NCBI GenBank assembly: GCA_038025085.1
Contig: CM076140.1
Coordinates: 39,431,501 to 39,495,500 of the forward strand
Direction of reading: 5' to 3'
Length of the DNA stretch: 64,000 nucleotides
Source: Tetragonia tetragonoides
Lineage: Eukaryota > Streptophyta > Magnoliopsida > Caryophyllales > Aizoaceae
The notes under the pieces were generated by a model. That model searched no databases, had not been told where the DNA came from, and was given only the letters and a program-made list of their open reading frames with translations. The position numbers and the translations under genes were made by a program. Every line of letters starts with the position of its first letter. Within the stretch, counting starts at the first letter, position 1. Positions 1-14,290 of the stretch are shown here, one piece after another.

Positions 1-1739
1 CTTGTGTTGGTCATGGGCCTAGTACATATTGGGTTGGGCATTTGGGTCATCAATTTTGGGGCGCTCCTTGCTTGTTACTCCAAGTTTGCAAAAGTTAATG
101 GGATAGCAGCCGAAATTGTTAAACCTTGTATACTATGGGCAGGTTATCTAGTGATTGTTACTATGAAACTTTATTTTGTTTAATTTTCTACATTTTTTTG
201 TTGGATAGGAAAGTTTAGAATCTGAGTTACAAAATTCTTCTTCTTTTTTCCCTAAAGTTGTACATGTCCCATTTTTGTGCACATATAATAAATTAGCCTC
301 TCCTAGGTGGACTTTTGCTAATTATGTGAGATGCATGTAGGTAGTTTATGGTTTTTGTAATTAGTCAATGGGAGAAAATGTATGGTCAAATGTAATTAAT
401 AACTTGAGATGTTTGACGCAAAAAGAGTTTATTATGAATTGTTTATATAACAAACGTGATATTCTTTTTTTCTTTTCTGAAAAAAGAAGTGGGTGTTATT
501 TTCACTTCATAGTTTAAATTTTTGAAGCTTTTTAGTGTACATATCCTTCCCAAATGGAAGATAAATTAATCTTCTCTTCTTTGGAAGATAACTAATTTTA
601 TGTATGAAATATAGTATGTTATTTATTAATTGTAATTATAGGCAATTAAGATAAGCTTATTTCTCTATAATATTGTTGAATTTAAATGTTGGAATTTAAA
701 TAATTATTATAGATTCAATACTATTATTTATCAAATTTATGCTATATTGTATAAGCTGTATGTTAAAATTAGCAACTTTAATTGGCCATTGCTAAATGGG
801 CTATAAAATAATTATCTTGTATTCACACTATCTCTCGTCATGCAAGGGGTGATTAGGCAGGTTCAAGTGCATTCATTCCTTCCATTTGAGTAGATAAATT
901 ATAGGTCTTTATAAATATATTTTCGCTTCACCAAAAGTTTGAAGTTGTTTAAGACAGTAGTGTTATACGACTGTATGTTTATAGTGTTTGTTTTTTCTCA
1001 CAAAAGTGGAGTTTTTTGAGCAATTACAATTTATAGAAATTAAATACCTTCAGTGACTCTATAGCAGTTTATTACACTTGTTTGGTTGCCAATGTGATAA
1101 ATAATTTTCCTATTGAAACTTCACTTACCTAAGAGGTTAAGAGTGAGTTGATTAGCAAGTTCATCAACTTTGTGAAAAGTATTAATTCATGAGAAGTTCT
1201 ACTTTGCCTATTTTGCTTTTTTTTTTTCATCCAAACAACTCGCTAATTTTACACTTCTCAATACTAGTTTTTGCCCGTGCAATACATAGGATATTAATAG
1301 GGAAAAATACAATAGTATAGATTATAACGGGATTTGAAAAGCATTAAGAATAATTTTTTGTCCATAATAAAGTATGTCATAAAATGTTTTAACTGGTAAA
1401 GGACAATTCAGTAAATATTTTGTAATCTGTTAAGATATTATTTTCTAGTTTGTAATTTTCTTTGTAACCCATACTCTCAGATGGAAATTCCACTATGGTA
1501 CATAAACTTACTCGTATATATTATTACTCAAAATTTTGGTTTGCATTGTTGCAAGTATTTAAATTCTAAAAAATCAGCTAGTTTTCAATTATTGAATTTA
1601 ATCAAAAAAATAGTTGTATTTACACAAATCCTATTTAATGTGTACGTATATATGGACCTCCCTCTTTATTACTTTGATATTTTTCTGGACTACATCATGT
1701 TATAGGCTCACATATCGAAAATTGGACTTCTAAAATATA

Positions 1740-3230
<1,491 letters not shown>

Positions 3231-5090
3231 TGCATACTATGTCACTAAATCATCAATAACATAACACAAAAGCATATCTCACAAAAGGAAAAGTAATTCC
3301 CTTCAAAAAAAGAATGAAAAAATAACAACAACAAAAGCTAAGAAATCTGCATTTTTAGCCTATAATCATGGATCAATACAGAAAAAGATTGCATAGTAGA
3401 TAGTTGGCATGGATGCTACCACATAATCATCCATCCATTCTTTTTTTTTTTTTTTTTTTTTTGGTTGATCACCCATTAAATGGTTTTTTGTACGATTACA
3501 TGTTACTAAAGTCATGTAATCTTTGCTTGCCTTCTTTTAACGTTTTGATGAATTGGTCATGATTTTGTTTTCTTTAATTGCCCCAAATATTTTGTAATTA
3601 CCACAATTTACTTAGTTGTCAAAATTGGATTAGCCGTTATTACCTTTTTAAGTTTAGGTGTTTATTTTTTTCACTTTTCTTTTTCTTTATATTGTGAAAT
3701 AATGTGGTGAGAGCCTTGTTTGTGAAGATTTAATGTCAGAGTTGCCTTCCGTACGAAGAATACATTTGTATTTTAAACAGTATTTGGGATTTTTCATTTT
3801 ACTAATGTCAACAAACGATCATATAAAATATTTTGAAGTTAAGGTAATGCTTGGATGTCTAAAGAGGAAGCGTAATAGGGAAGAGCATAAGTAAACTTGG
3901 AGCATACTTGTATTTGATTTTCTTTTTCTCCTGAAAAATAATATTGTTTAAGATGCAAAGGGACGTTTTAAAGACAATTATTTGTGTGATGTTCCTAAAT
4001 GTTTTATTGTAGTGCTTCAAAGCTTCATTAAAATAAAGAAAAACGAAAGTACCTAGAGCCAACTGTGATAACAATAGATGTGATTTTCTCCCTTTAGCTA
4101 GAATCTTTTTCTGTAGATAAATCTGTCTTGCCATCCTCACATTAAGCTACTACAAGACCCAAATACTCACTTTTGATTAAGAGTATTAAGGATAATATGA
4201 TCTCACTCACATTTTAAAATTGATGTTTGTGAAAGTTACGTTCTCCATAATAGTACATTTTTTTATTCTATTTATATGGGACACACTGAAATTATCAATG
4301 AAATTTAGATCTTATTCATTTTCAAAATAATTATATTTCAGTTACAACAATGTGCATTATTGTGAACTAAAGGTAAAGTGCATGCATTTTTAGGGAAGAT
4401 ATTTCTCCTCCATCTTACCAATTTTTGCTATGTTTGGTATTTAAGGGTCACAACCAACCGCAAGAGGTCGTTTTACGACCCTTAAAGAGGTCCTAAATAA
4501 GGTTGAGGACTATCTTAGACCAGATCGCTCCCTATTCGAACCTACCCTTCCACCCCCAACCCCTCGTTGACGGTGGACATGAGTGATAGTCAGTTTCAAG
4601 TGCTAGTCACTTAATAAAATTCCACACCTGCACACAATTCGACCAACTGTTTGACCTTTTCGAGGAGTTGGTTATGCTATTCGATGTGTGGTTCAAAGTT
4701 GACTATCACGTTGATAACCTTGCTATTCGACAAAGTTTTTTTGGTGTAGAATTAGGATCGTGGATACCTTACTGTAACGAGGAGGGTGCGAGGAGAATTT
4801 GAATACTAGTAATTCGGAAAAAAGACATTCATTCGTCTGATTGTAAACAAAGTACAAACGGGAGGATTTGATGAAGTATGATACACTAAATTACGTTCAA
4901 TCTACTCCTATAACACTACTACACTAATGGCTATATTTGTAATACCCTGTTAATTTTTTTTTTGAATAATTAATTTATTTACTTATTTATTTTGGTGAAA
5001 CATTTACTGGTTTTAATTATTAGCATTTAAAAGGAAAAATAAGTGAAATTCGGATTTTAATTTAAATAAAAAAAAAAGCTTTTAAGCGAT

Positions 5091-6792
5091 TTTTTTTTGG
5101 TCATATTAAACTGCTTTTTATTTAACCAAGTAAAACATTTAAGTACAACTGGCGTGAGGACAACACAACCAGATCACAAAGAAATAAACTACCATCAGCA
5201 GTACAACCTCTCATCAGGGGTAGAATTGCCACCTTCTAGGAAGGGTTCAACCCCCCCCCCCACCCCCACCCCTCACGCAGTAAGCAATAGCACTTCAATA
5301 CATGGAATCATATAGGATAGCTATTTAACTGCTGTAATATTTGTCCATCTAGAATGCTTCCTGCCAACAAGGTGCAAGTCTTGGACAATCTGTCTAACCC
5401 TTTGTTGAATCTGTTTCTCCTGCTTCTGAAATTTCCGGTGGCTCCTCTCAGTCCAGATGTGATACAGTGATGCTACAAATAGACGGCTAAGGATTTCAGT
5501 ATGAGCCCTTTCTCCCTTGAATCTCTTAATTGCCCAAGCTCTCTCATGAGTCCAATCCCCTACTTGTCTTCCTTCTCCAAACCAGTTAAGAATGCAACCC
5601 CATAGGGTTTTGGAGTAATTACATTCAAAAAACAGACGCTCCATTGTCGCAACTTGTCCAGTGGTACACAACACACACTATGGGCAAGCTTGATTATTCC
5701 AGCTAATAATCTTGTCCGTAGTCTGCAACTTTCCATGGAAAGCAATCCACAAAATAAAACTGTGCTTGGGAAGAATTCCCTTCATATGAATAGCTCTTTG
5801 CCAGGTTACAGCAACAGTAGGTGTGCTTAGCAATTGATAAGCTTTTTTGATACAGAATTTCACATTTGAAACACAAGTCCGCAAAGTAGAACTCAAAGAG
5901 CTAATTCCATGTAACCAGTTTTTTGCATCAAAAATTTTCTTTACAACCCAGGTAGCCTGCATAGGCATTTCACTCTCAGCTAGAGTCTTGTTCTTCAAGT
6001 AGTAGGTATGTATCCAAAGCCCAAAGATGCTTACATATCTCAGCTTTGTTCTAAATCTGGAAATCAATAAGATTTAGTCCTCCTGCAGAACGAGGAAGGC
6101 AGATCTTTGACCAAGCCACCAAAGCTTTCCTTGAACCTGCACTGCCAGTCCATAAGAATGACCTACAAGCTGCTTCAATCAATTTGATTACCTTTTTTGG
6201 CAGAAGAAAAATTTGAGACCAATAAGTTTGAAGCTCAAAGAGGACACTTTGAATCAGTTGCACCCTCCCTCCATATGATAAAAATCTGGAACACCAACAT
6301 TTTATTCTGGCCAAGATCTTGTCCACTAGTGGTTGACACTGAATGATTGAGAGCTTTTTACAGGACAAAGGAACGCCAAGATATTTGAAGGGCAGTTCAC
6401 CAAGAGAAACCCCAAGGGCACTGAGCATGTCATTCCTCTCATCTAATGGAACTCCAGTTGTGTAAACAGAGCTATTCTCTAGGTTAGCTTTCAATCCTGA
6501 CACCTTAGAGAAATGATCAAAACACCAAATAACATCTTGACAGACAAAATATCACCTCTACAAAACATCAACAGGTCATCTGCAAAGCAGACATGTAGAA
6601 TATCCAGCTTACCACACTTAGGGTGGAATTTGAAGTCAGGTTGCAGTCTAAGTTGTCTCAGGGATCTATGCAGATACTCCATAGCCAGCACAAACAAGAA
6701 GGGGGACATAGGATCGCTCTGTCTTAACCCTTCTTTTGCATGGAAACTCGGGGTAAGGCCACCATTCAATAACAGTGAGTAAGACACAGTAG
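5091..6792 (-). mobile_element. LINE1: L1-type non-LTR retrotransposon, 3' portion
   Basis: The element reads right to left. It ends at a poly-T run at 5091-5098, which is the poly-A tail seen from the other strand, preceded by about 220 bp of 3' UTR. The coding part starts in the reverse transcriptase palm. The 5' side is cut at 6792 because gypsy element A is inserted there, so the rest of this LINE should lie beyond the right edge of the window, past elements A and C. It is the outermost host of the nest. Confidence 0.9.
5321..6787 (-). pseudogene. LINE1 ORF2 C-terminal half (RT palm, thumb and RNase-H-like/zf-RVT region)
   Basis: Reading right to left, the translation shows the RT catalytic block FADDLLMF near 6570, then the L1 segment with KYLGVPL, then LSYGGRVQLIQSVL and ACRSFLWTG. 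The C-terminal zf-RVT block follows, with the MERLFFECNYSKTLWG motif. The frame is broken by two frameshifts, near 6500 and 6060, and a stop near 5676. The protein would nick target DNA and reverse-transcribe LINE RNA, but this copy is dead. Order and motifs fit plant L1 ORF2. The endonuclease domain lies outside the window. Confidence 0.9.
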
Positions 6793-8155
6793 TGTAGACT
6801 CCAAAAAAGCGCCTTCACATTTCTCCGCAAAAGCCCGATGATGAAAGGAGTAATTTATAAACATGAATGCTATTTTTGCTTTAATAGGTAAAATAAGGTC
6901 TCAGGTTTATTCCTCGATCACTCCTTCATTCCGATCCCATTTAAAAGCCCCGTTCAAGAGCTTTCCAACGAAACCTCTCGTGTCTTTTTCCGACTCCCGT
7001 CGCCAAGTTGCGAACCTGGGGTAAAACCGTCTTTTACCGCATAGGGGTAAAACGATCTTTTCACAATTTTCGGAATACCAAAATTCCTCCGAAAATTAAA
7101 TTGACTGGACGACATCCAACTGGCAAGCTGACAACCATCAATGGCCCTGGATTAACAGCCAGGGCTGCTAGCGGCTGTGGCCAACGTCACTAGCAGCCCT
7201 CGCTAGGGCCGCCAGCGGCGCTGGATGAAAATTCAGGGCCGCTAGCGGCACTCGTCAGCGCCGCTAGCGGCGCTCACTGGGTCTCCAGGCCCGACTTTTT
7301 TTAAGCCCAAATTTCGAAATTCGGCCTCCGTTCACCCGTCCAACCCTACTTCCTGCGCCTATAAATACGATCCTCCTCCATCAGTTCAAAACACACAGTT
7401 TACAATTGACACCCTCTATTCTCAGGAGTATTAACACTGAGCTTCCCCCTCTTTCTTCCAAATTTGAGATATTGTCTTTACTATTTTTGCTAAATAGCTT
7501 ACAGTTCAGGTACTAATTCTTGAGGGCTCAAATTAAATTTCTTGCCTAACTGTTTATTTTCTAGTAGTCATAATGTAGATATCATGCTAAATAACGTCTT
7601 TTATTGCTTACTAAATAGTGTATTTCCAAGCATGTCTGGTCGTTGTAATGCTCAATTTGTCAATCGAATGCATGTCTAAACAAGGGTTAAAAATAAATGT
7701 TGTGATGCTTGTGATGAACCAATTAATAGTCTAACTCTAGGTTGTTAATCCGATTTTGCATGGCAATTATGCCTTTAAATTATTAAGCAAACTTGAGTTA
7801 GTAGAGGCCGTCATAAACGGGCGAGTTGGGTGCCTAACACCTTCCCACCTCGTACCTTCGCCCACGAACCTTTTACTATTGGGTACTCATATGTTCTATA
7901 TGAGCGATAGTCTTTCTAAAAACATGATTAGTTCACTTATCGCGCTATTGGGTTGTCCCTTCGGATTGTCCTTTCGGTTTGTCCCTTCGTTAAAACGCCG
8001 ATAGTAGATTTGTGACCTCTTTTATGGTTTTTATTCAATTCAAGTCTTTACAAAAGATTTTCTAACTCGATGGTCCCTTGAACTTATCTAAACCCCCAGC
8101 TTATATTTTTCTATAAGGACACACTCCGTGGCCGTAGAAATCCCAGGTCCTTACA
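6793..8155 (+). repeat. Element A 5' LTR
   Basis: It begins TGTAGACTCC and ends GGTCCTTACA, a canonical TG...CA pair, and is 1363 bp long. The same sequence is found in the C 3' LTR (minus), the D LTRs (minus) and the start of the A 3' LTR at 50882. It contains a GC-palindrome cluster and a TATA box. The small open frames inside are not genes. Confidence 0.93.
7164..7367 (+). promoter_or_regulatory. Element A LTR promoter module: GC palindromes plus TATA box
   Basis: Two perfect copies of GCCGCTAGCGGC lie at 7238-7249 and 7260-7271, with degenerate copies near 7166 and 7210. A TATAAATA box at 7360-7367 follows about 90 bp downstream. This is the U3 promoter. The same arrangement recurs at the antisense cargo genes. 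Confidence 0.75.
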
Positions 8156-8156
8156 G

Positions 8157-8174
8157 TGTCGACTTCACTGGGGA
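8157..8174 (+). other. Element A primer-binding site
   Basis: TGTCGACTTCACTGGGGA begins two bases after the LTR terminus. It matches TGGCGACTTCACTGGGGA of element D and the PBS of B with one or two changes. The priming tRNA cannot be fixed without a tRNA comparison. Confidence 0.8.
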
Positions 8175-9236
8175 TTTATTTAAGAGGGTGAGACTCAAAA
8201 GTCAAGTTTGTTTAATTGTTTAATAACATATTCCATATTTTGCATCATTTGCATGTGCTTTGTCACAATCTTTTGACCCTTATCGACCCTCGAGGAAGTT
8301 TGTGTCGTAACTCATAGACAACCCGTATATCTAAAGGAATATACAGTTGTCCTATCGTGCAAACCGACGCTTCCTCCCCCACGACTCATCGACTCTTGTT
8401 GGTGAAAAAGAATTACAATTGATTGTCGACCATCCGCCGAACGGAAATTGTAATTTATTGTGGTGACCTCACAAAAGCCAAAAGCCTCTAGCCCACATTC
8501 GTGCATTCGCTTGCTTGTTGTGCATGTGTCGTTGTAATGCCTGTCTGATCACATGTTTGCCTGTAAACTGCGTTGTTGTGAAAATGCTTGCCTGAATGCA
8601 TGAATGCCGTGACTATTTGCCAACATGTACTTACGTGCTAGGAGTCGTTTCTTTTATTTTTAGCTAGTTCCTAATGCCCAAAGTCTGTGCGAGAATTCCA
8701 TTCAATAAACACTTATCATTTTCCCAATGATATATTCTTCAAAGTCATGAACAATTTCCTAAGATCTTTTTAGCAAAAAAAAAGTCACTCCAATTTCCCC
8801 ACTCCCATTTTCTATTTCTTTATTTCTTTTTCTTTTTTTGGTGTAATTCAGATTCGGTCGAAAAAAAAGAAAAGCAAAAAAATAACAAAAGAAATGGTGT
8901 AAAAAAAAAAAGAAAGAGAAGCGTCGAAAAAAAAAAACTTGCGGAAAAAATAAAAAAAAATGGCCGAAATTTTTTTATTTTATTTTAGCCCATTTTCTAT
9001 TTTCCTGGAGTCCAGAAAAATTAAAAAAAATAGGATAGTCCGTCTTTTTCTATTTTTCTATTTTTCTTATTTTCGTTCATTGACTTTATTTTTCCTTTGA
9101 TATTAGGGAAATATTTGGGCATTTAGGCTTAAGGATCTTTTTTTTTAGGACAATGTGTTTTTTTTAATGTGTGGGTCATCATTTTTCTTAGGTGAGAATC
9201 TCATGGTTGTTCTTGTTACTAAGTGCTCCGTGTTTC
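8175..9236 (+). other. Element A untranslated leader
   Basis: No credible coding sequence. The stretch 8280-8480 is closely related to the leader of element D (minus, 41400-41610). The stretch 8780-9180 is a homopolymer-rich A/T tract with GAAAAAAA-type runs, also mirrored in D. The gag-like frame opens just after a pyrimidine-rich TTTCCTATTCAG, which could be a splice acceptor. This is speculative. Confidence 0.7.
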
Positions 9237-10657
9237 CTATTCAGGATAGGGGGTCCCAGGAAGAAGAAACTTGAAAGAAGTTCAACTTCACTGTCGTCAA
9301 GACATCGATCCAATTCACCTCAACTGCGCCATGATCAAGACGGTTCAAGAGTACCTTGTCGACATGACAGATCGGGTTGACAGGTTGGAAGCTGACATTA
9401 CCAACATTAAGTCAAGACAGTTATGGGAACGCCAATGTTTGTCCCCTCGTCTGAAAATCGGAGATCCATATCTCAGGGAAAGCCTAATCCGATTCTTCAA
9501 GAGCCAGAAAAGAAACATAAGAGTGGCGAATCTTCCTCCAATGTTTCGCCAAAAGAGTTTCTCACACCCCGAAACAAGCCAATAGAGAATTCGTCCCATT
9601 GGGAATAACTCTTAGTACGACTTTTGAGAGGCTAGTGGACAAAGATGTGCTGCAACATATTGTTGCTAGCCCAGAACCATCTATTAAGGGTCATAATTAG
9701 AAAGAAGACAAGTATTGTAAGTACCACCAAGGAAAAGGGCATGACACAAACAACTGTTGGACTCTTAAACATGCCATCTAAGACAAAATAGACAATGGCA
9801 CTCTACCATTACCTAAAACTGAAGAAGCTGAAAGTACTAATAACCTCCTGGGTGCCATCAACCATATCACAACTGAAGATCCCAAAGATTACTCTCACCT
9901 CATCTATGATAAGGAGATTGCTTTGATCTCGCAAAAGTCTTATGACGAGGAGTTAGATCTGGGAAAAGGCAAGATGGAAGACGATAGAGATCAGATACGA
10001 GAAAGCCTGGGCCTCATAATCAAAGGAATTTAAGAAATAAAAGAAAAGGTTGACATCCTAGAGGAACGCACCTCCAAGCGCAGTAACACAATTATCTTGG
10101 CTAAAGAAGAAACTTGGTGGTATCAGGACCTCCTCTACCACAAAATGTCTAAGTATGGATACGTCCGTCCAAGGACTACCACGTCAAGGCTTCTCCCGAA
10201 AGACGGAAATCCATTTCTGAGCTGCACCTACTGCGCAGCTGAAGGACACCACATCAATCAATACAGGCGCTTTAAAGAACTAGTCTTACGCTTCATCGAC
10301 CAAGGAACAATGTGGCCGCCATATACTTGGACAGTCAGCTGGCGTCGTCATAGTCAGGAACGGTACACTCCTCTCTTTGCACCAATGAAAGTTGTCATGA
10401 ACGCCCTTGTATGGAGATGTGACATTCAACCTTGCGTCCCTTTGGAAGATGCCAAAGCTTCACAAGAAGAAAATCGTCCTTATTGCAAGTATCACCGAAT
10501 ATTTGGACAGCATACAAACGACTGTCTTCGCCTAAAAAATGACATCCAGGGTGTCATTGACAGAGGAGAAGTTCCACCACCACTGAGGGATGGCGATGTC
10601 GATGACGGAGCCTGGAACGAGTCTGAGTCCCCATGTTTTGTCGAGTTAGGATCATAG
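9237..10657 (+). pseudogene. Element A gag (degenerate, three zinc knuckles)
   Basis: The start resembles D's gag (FRIGGPRK versus FRIGGSRK), followed by a coiled-coil-like segment with DRVDRLEADI. Several frameshifts and stops follow. A first knuckle, CKYHQGKGHDTNNC, is near 9716. The last frame (10097-10657) carries CTYCAAEGHHINQY, with the final Cys replaced by Tyr, and CKYHRIFGQHTNDC, then an acidic tail. The two-knuckle part matches the gag-like protein of element C. Gag would package element RNA. No protease follows it. Confidence 0.75.
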
Positions 10658-10962
10658 CTAAATTTTTAGGTTGAGTCTTGAATGGGGAGTGTTACCCTTT
10701 TTGTTTTTTTTTCTAAGTCTAGTTTATTTTTGACGGGGAATTAGAGACTATCTTCTCTAAAGTCATGTGTGCTTATCATTTTGCAAATCAATAAAAATTC
10801 CTCTTGCTCATTTCTTCCTTTGTTTAGCGATTGATAAATCCAATGAACTCAAAGTTGCACAAATCATTAACTAATCAATTTAAGCAATGGAAGTAAACTT
10901 CGCAAAGGAAGAATGCAAATTATTTCTTATACAAGAATTTGAGCAGTTGAACTCCCTCAACG
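10658..10962 (+). other. Element A spacer at the pol deletion
   Basis: About 300 bp without a gene, T-rich at 10690-10730, joining gag directly to the RNase H C-terminus. In elements B and C roughly 2.5-3 kb of protease/RT/RNase H sequence lie at this point. The spacer therefore marks a large pol deletion plus unrelated filler. Confidence 0.65.
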
Positions 10963-11768
10963 ATGCCACTCCACATACAAAGAAGAAGTGAGCCAGCCTT
11001 CTGCAACAACCTCGACACAAGTCTAATCCTGGCTCCGATCGAAGAAGACCCTTGGTACCAATATGTATTCAACTACATCACCAAAGGTACCTACCCTCCA
11101 GATGCACCAATAAGAGCTCAACGGGCCATCCGTCTCTTAGCGGCACAATATATAGAATACAAGTGGGTTCTATACAAGAAGTCCCACAATGGAGTCAACC
11201 TCAGATGTGTGAACGCCGAATAACTACATAAATCATGGATGAGGTACACAATGGAGTGTGCGGACCACACATGAATGGTCGAATGCTCTCTAGAAAGGTC
11301 CTACGACTGGGATGCTATTGGACCACCATGGAAAGAGACTGTTACGACTATGTCAAGAAATGCAAGAAGTGTCAGATATATGCCAACCTATAGCATATGT
11401 CACCCTCAATGCTCCATAACTTCACATCCCCTTGGCCATTTTCCCCATAGAAAATAGATATACTTGGTAAAATCACCCTGAAGGGCTCTGGAGGACATGA
11501 ATACATCCTAGTAGCCATAGACTATTTTACCAAATGGGTCGAAGCATAGTCCTATGCTATTCTCACATCCAAACATGTGTCCAAATTCATAAGGAACAAC
11601 ATAATCTGCCGATTTGGCATTCCGCATGAAATTATCAGTGACCATGGATCCCATTCAAAGCCGAAGCAGCCACTTTACTAAAAATCTACAAAATCCAGCA
11701 CCACAAATCATCCCCTTACCGACCCCAAACCAATGACGCAGTGAAAGCCGCCAAAAAAAACCTCAAGA
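10963..11768 (+). pseudogene. Element A RNase H end plus integrase zinc-binding and core (5' part)
   Basis: The first frame, to 11223, has the IQRRSEPAFCNN and APIEEDPWYQ linker that follows RNase H in C, then the integrase region LYKKSHNGVNLR. Continuing with shifts come the HHCC zinc-binding segment (KKCKKCQIYAN) and the DDE core block GGHEYILVAIDYFTKWVEA near 11490-11545. The third catalytic region begins near 11740 and is cut at 11768 by element B. Several stops are present and part of the core around the second Asp is deleted. Confidence 0.85.
11764..11768 (+). repeat. Target-site duplication of element B, left copy (CAAGA)
   Basis: CAAGA immediately precedes B's TGTAAGAACC terminus and is repeated at 43613-43617 after B's other terminus. 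Removing B and one copy restores the integrase coding phase, which proves the insertion boundaries. Confidence 0.95.
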
Positions 11769-13340
11769 TGTAAGAACCCTCGCCTTTCGGCGCCTAATTG
11801 AAATATTTATTTGGAATTTAACGGTTCTTAAATAATACTTCATATGCAATTTAAGTTTAATTATAGCGGGGAATAACAATTTGCAAGCAATGAAGCCGCC
11901 ACCAATTTCTAGGAAATAATTGGAAACCATTAAAAAGTGTACCCAATTCCTATTGGGAATTGACTCATACCCATGGGGCTAAGTATTGAGTTCGGGGGTG
12001 TAGGTACGAAATAAACAAAACGAATCTCATCTAAATCGCCCGAATTAACGACCTCTACTAAGCCTATCCATGTCAAATATTTATCTATGCTATATGGTTC
12101 CATACAAATCCGGTCGTCCAAGATCCTAAAGTAACTAGGCGGGTTAAAGACAACCAAATTACCTATGTTATAACTTTGCACAATTTATATCCAATTTGCA
12201 TGCATACTATTATCAAACACAGACAAGAGATAAGAGCAATAATTTAACGCTCCAACCTACCACACTTTGCTAAATGCGCCAAGCATTGCACTTGCACATC
12301 AATAAATTTGTTAGTAACTTCAATAGAAGAACAATGCAAAATACTAACTTTATGCTAAAATAAACCTAGGAGGTTGCTACATGCATGCACGAACAATAAA
12401 AAGATGCAAACTTTAAATAAACTAATAAAAAGATGCGAACCTTAAATAAACTAATCATGCACAATTATTTACAAAGATCTAAGTATGCATAATTATTCAA
12501 CCATAATCAAAAGCTAGATAAAATATGATTATAAATAATAAATAAGAGATTTAATAAAGGATTTAGGCCCTCAGGATGGTTAACCTGGACGTTCTATTCG
12601 AACGGGACTAGTAGAATTGGAATTGCTCTTCAATCTTAGGTGCTAGGTTGGGTGCAATGACTTGCTTGAATCTTCAAAATCTGAATTCTCTATGATTTGG
12701 GATATTTGTGCTCTCAAAATGCTCTCAAAAATATAAGTTGACCAACCTCTCTGCAAAGAGGGTGAAAGGGAGTATTTATAGAGTTAGGGGACGGAATTAG
12801 GGGCTTAGGGCTGCAAACCCGGTGCCGAAACTCGGCCCAGCCAAAAAAACTGGCCCAACGACCAGTAGGAAGGAACCTTGAGCTTAGCGGCAGTGCCGCT
12901 GAAGCTCAGCGGCTGCAGCTGGTGCTTAGTGGCCTGCCGTTGGACCCAACGGCTGCTCTGAGGGCCCCCGCCGTTACTCGTGTGCCGCCGGGCTAACAGA
13001 TTCAGCCGCTCGACCTAGAGGCGCGCGCGTGGCTAGGGATTTTTGACTTTTTGTGCTCAGTAAATTACGAAATTGCCTTTGGGCTGACCTAGGAGGTCGG
13101 GATTGAGCGGTTTTGACCCAAATCTTCAAGACGCGATATCTCTTGATCCGGGAGCCTGATTGAGGCAAGGTCAAAGGCGTTGGAATCCTTATAACAAGGG
13201 CTATCCAACGACAGAGGTTTCAAGGAATTTTGTCTAGATTTTCGAGCAATGTCCTTTTCTACTTACGTCCATGTTAATCCATTACCATCATCATCGGGCA
13301 TTGCGGTGCCAGGGGATGAGGACCGTTTAGGGTGTCTACA
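11769..13340 (-). repeat. Element B 3' LTR
   Basis: On the minus strand it runs from TGTAGACACC at 13340 to GGTTCTTACA at 11769, 1572 bp. It matches 36046-37051 plus 43296-43612. It keeps the U3 segment that the 5' LTR has lost. Confidence 0.93.
12773..13010 (-). promoter_or_regulatory. Element B LTR promoter module
   Basis: The minus-strand TATAAATA (12773-12780) lies downstream of a GC-rich block at 12890-13010 with repeated AGCGGC/GCCGCT half-sites. The layout is the same as in the A LTR, but the core is CTCAGCGGC-like rather than GCTAGCGGC. Confidence 0.65.
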
Positions 13341-13360
13341 GAAGCCTCCACTTTGGCCGA
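13341..13360 (-). other. Element B polypurine tract
   Basis: The minus strand reads CAAAGTGGAGGCTTC directly before the LTR start. This is the plus-strand DNA primer, as in A (50867) and C (52234). Confidence 0.8.
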
Positions 13361-13491
13361 GCTTGTGAAAGCGAAGGTCAAAGTATTTGCTAAAAATGCC
13401 TGCAATGTTTTTTTTTTTGAAAAATGCTTTATGTTAGAGAAAAACAATAAAAGGGTAGAATCATGACCGCCTGTGGTCAGGTTATCTGCCT

Positions 13492-13689
13492 TGCGGGTGC
13501 CAACGCGATGCTAATTTTAATAGGCTCGTCGTCAAAAAGCATTGCGTAGCTCTGCTTTGCGGGTGCCAACGTGACGCTAATTTTAATAGCCTCAACGTCA
13601 AAGAGCCTTGCGTAGCTCTGCTCTGCGGGAGCCAATGTGACGCTAATTTTAATAGCCTCAACGTCAAAGAGCGTTGCGTAGCTCTACTT
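13492..13689. repeat. 66-bp tandem repeat, 3 copies
   Basis: The unit starts TGCGGGTGCCAAC at 13492, 13558 and 13624. The copies are about 85-95 percent alike by eye. Element A has a 66-bp array of different sequence in the equivalent place. Confidence 0.9.
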
Positions 13690-13919
13690 TAGTAATGCCT
13701 GTATCTTGGAAAATTGTGCCTGCAAATATCTAGATAATATGCCTATACTTGCAAAAATTAAATAATACCGGGTCCTTAGGATAGGAAACCGTGTTGCGGG
13801 GGCAAAAACGTCATTTTGGGTGACATGCTCGTATCTCCCGGGCTTCTAACAATCGAGAAATGCAATCCCTCGGGGAATTTGAACTTGCGGGCCCACCCCA
13901 TGAGAGGGGGAAGGGAAAA

Positions 13920-14055
13920 AAGAGTTCAGCGGCCATGCGCAGGGCCGCTGAGGGCCGGGCGGCCTTATCGGGCCCGCTCAGCGGCTCAACTGACGGTGCG
14001 GGGGTGCTAAAGGCAGCCGCTCAGCCTGGCCACCAAGGCCAGCGGCTAGGCTGCT
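13920..14055 (+). promoter_or_regulatory. GC-rich AGCGGC cluster upstream of B cargo gene 1
   Basis: Repeated CAGCGGCC, GGCCGCTGAG and CTCAGCGGCT motifs lie 375-510 bp before the proposed ATG at 14430. No clear TATA box was seen. The motif style is that of B's own LTR. Confidence 0.5.
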
Positions 14056-14170
14056 AGGCCGGTTTAGAGGCACGGGTTGGGGTTTAATTGGGAGAGAGCT
14101 GAATTTTGGGTCATTTCTTCCCCAAAAATTTCAAGACTCTCTCTCTCTACCTCGATTGTTGCACAATCTT

Positions 14171-14290
14171 CATTTCTTGCTCAAATTTGTTCCTTTTTGC
14201 TTGCATTTTCTTTCTTTTGCATAATCTTTGCATTTCTTGCTCAAATTTGCTCCTTTTTGCTTGCATTTGCTTTCTTTTGCATAATCTTTG
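14171..14290. repeat. 60-bp tandem duplication
   Basis: CATTTCTTGCTCAAATTTG followed by a T-rich stretch is repeated exactly 60 bp apart (14171 and 14231), in the presumed 5' UTR of cargo gene 1. Confidence 0.85.

Noticed and set aside
7008..8004. Small frames inside the A 5' LTR
   Set aside because: They lie in LTR U3/R sequence, are not conserved among the other LTR copies and have no recognisable domain.
13482..13667. Minus-strand frame with repeated LLKLASRWHPQ peptides
   Set aside because: It lies entirely in the 66-bp tandem repeat of element B.
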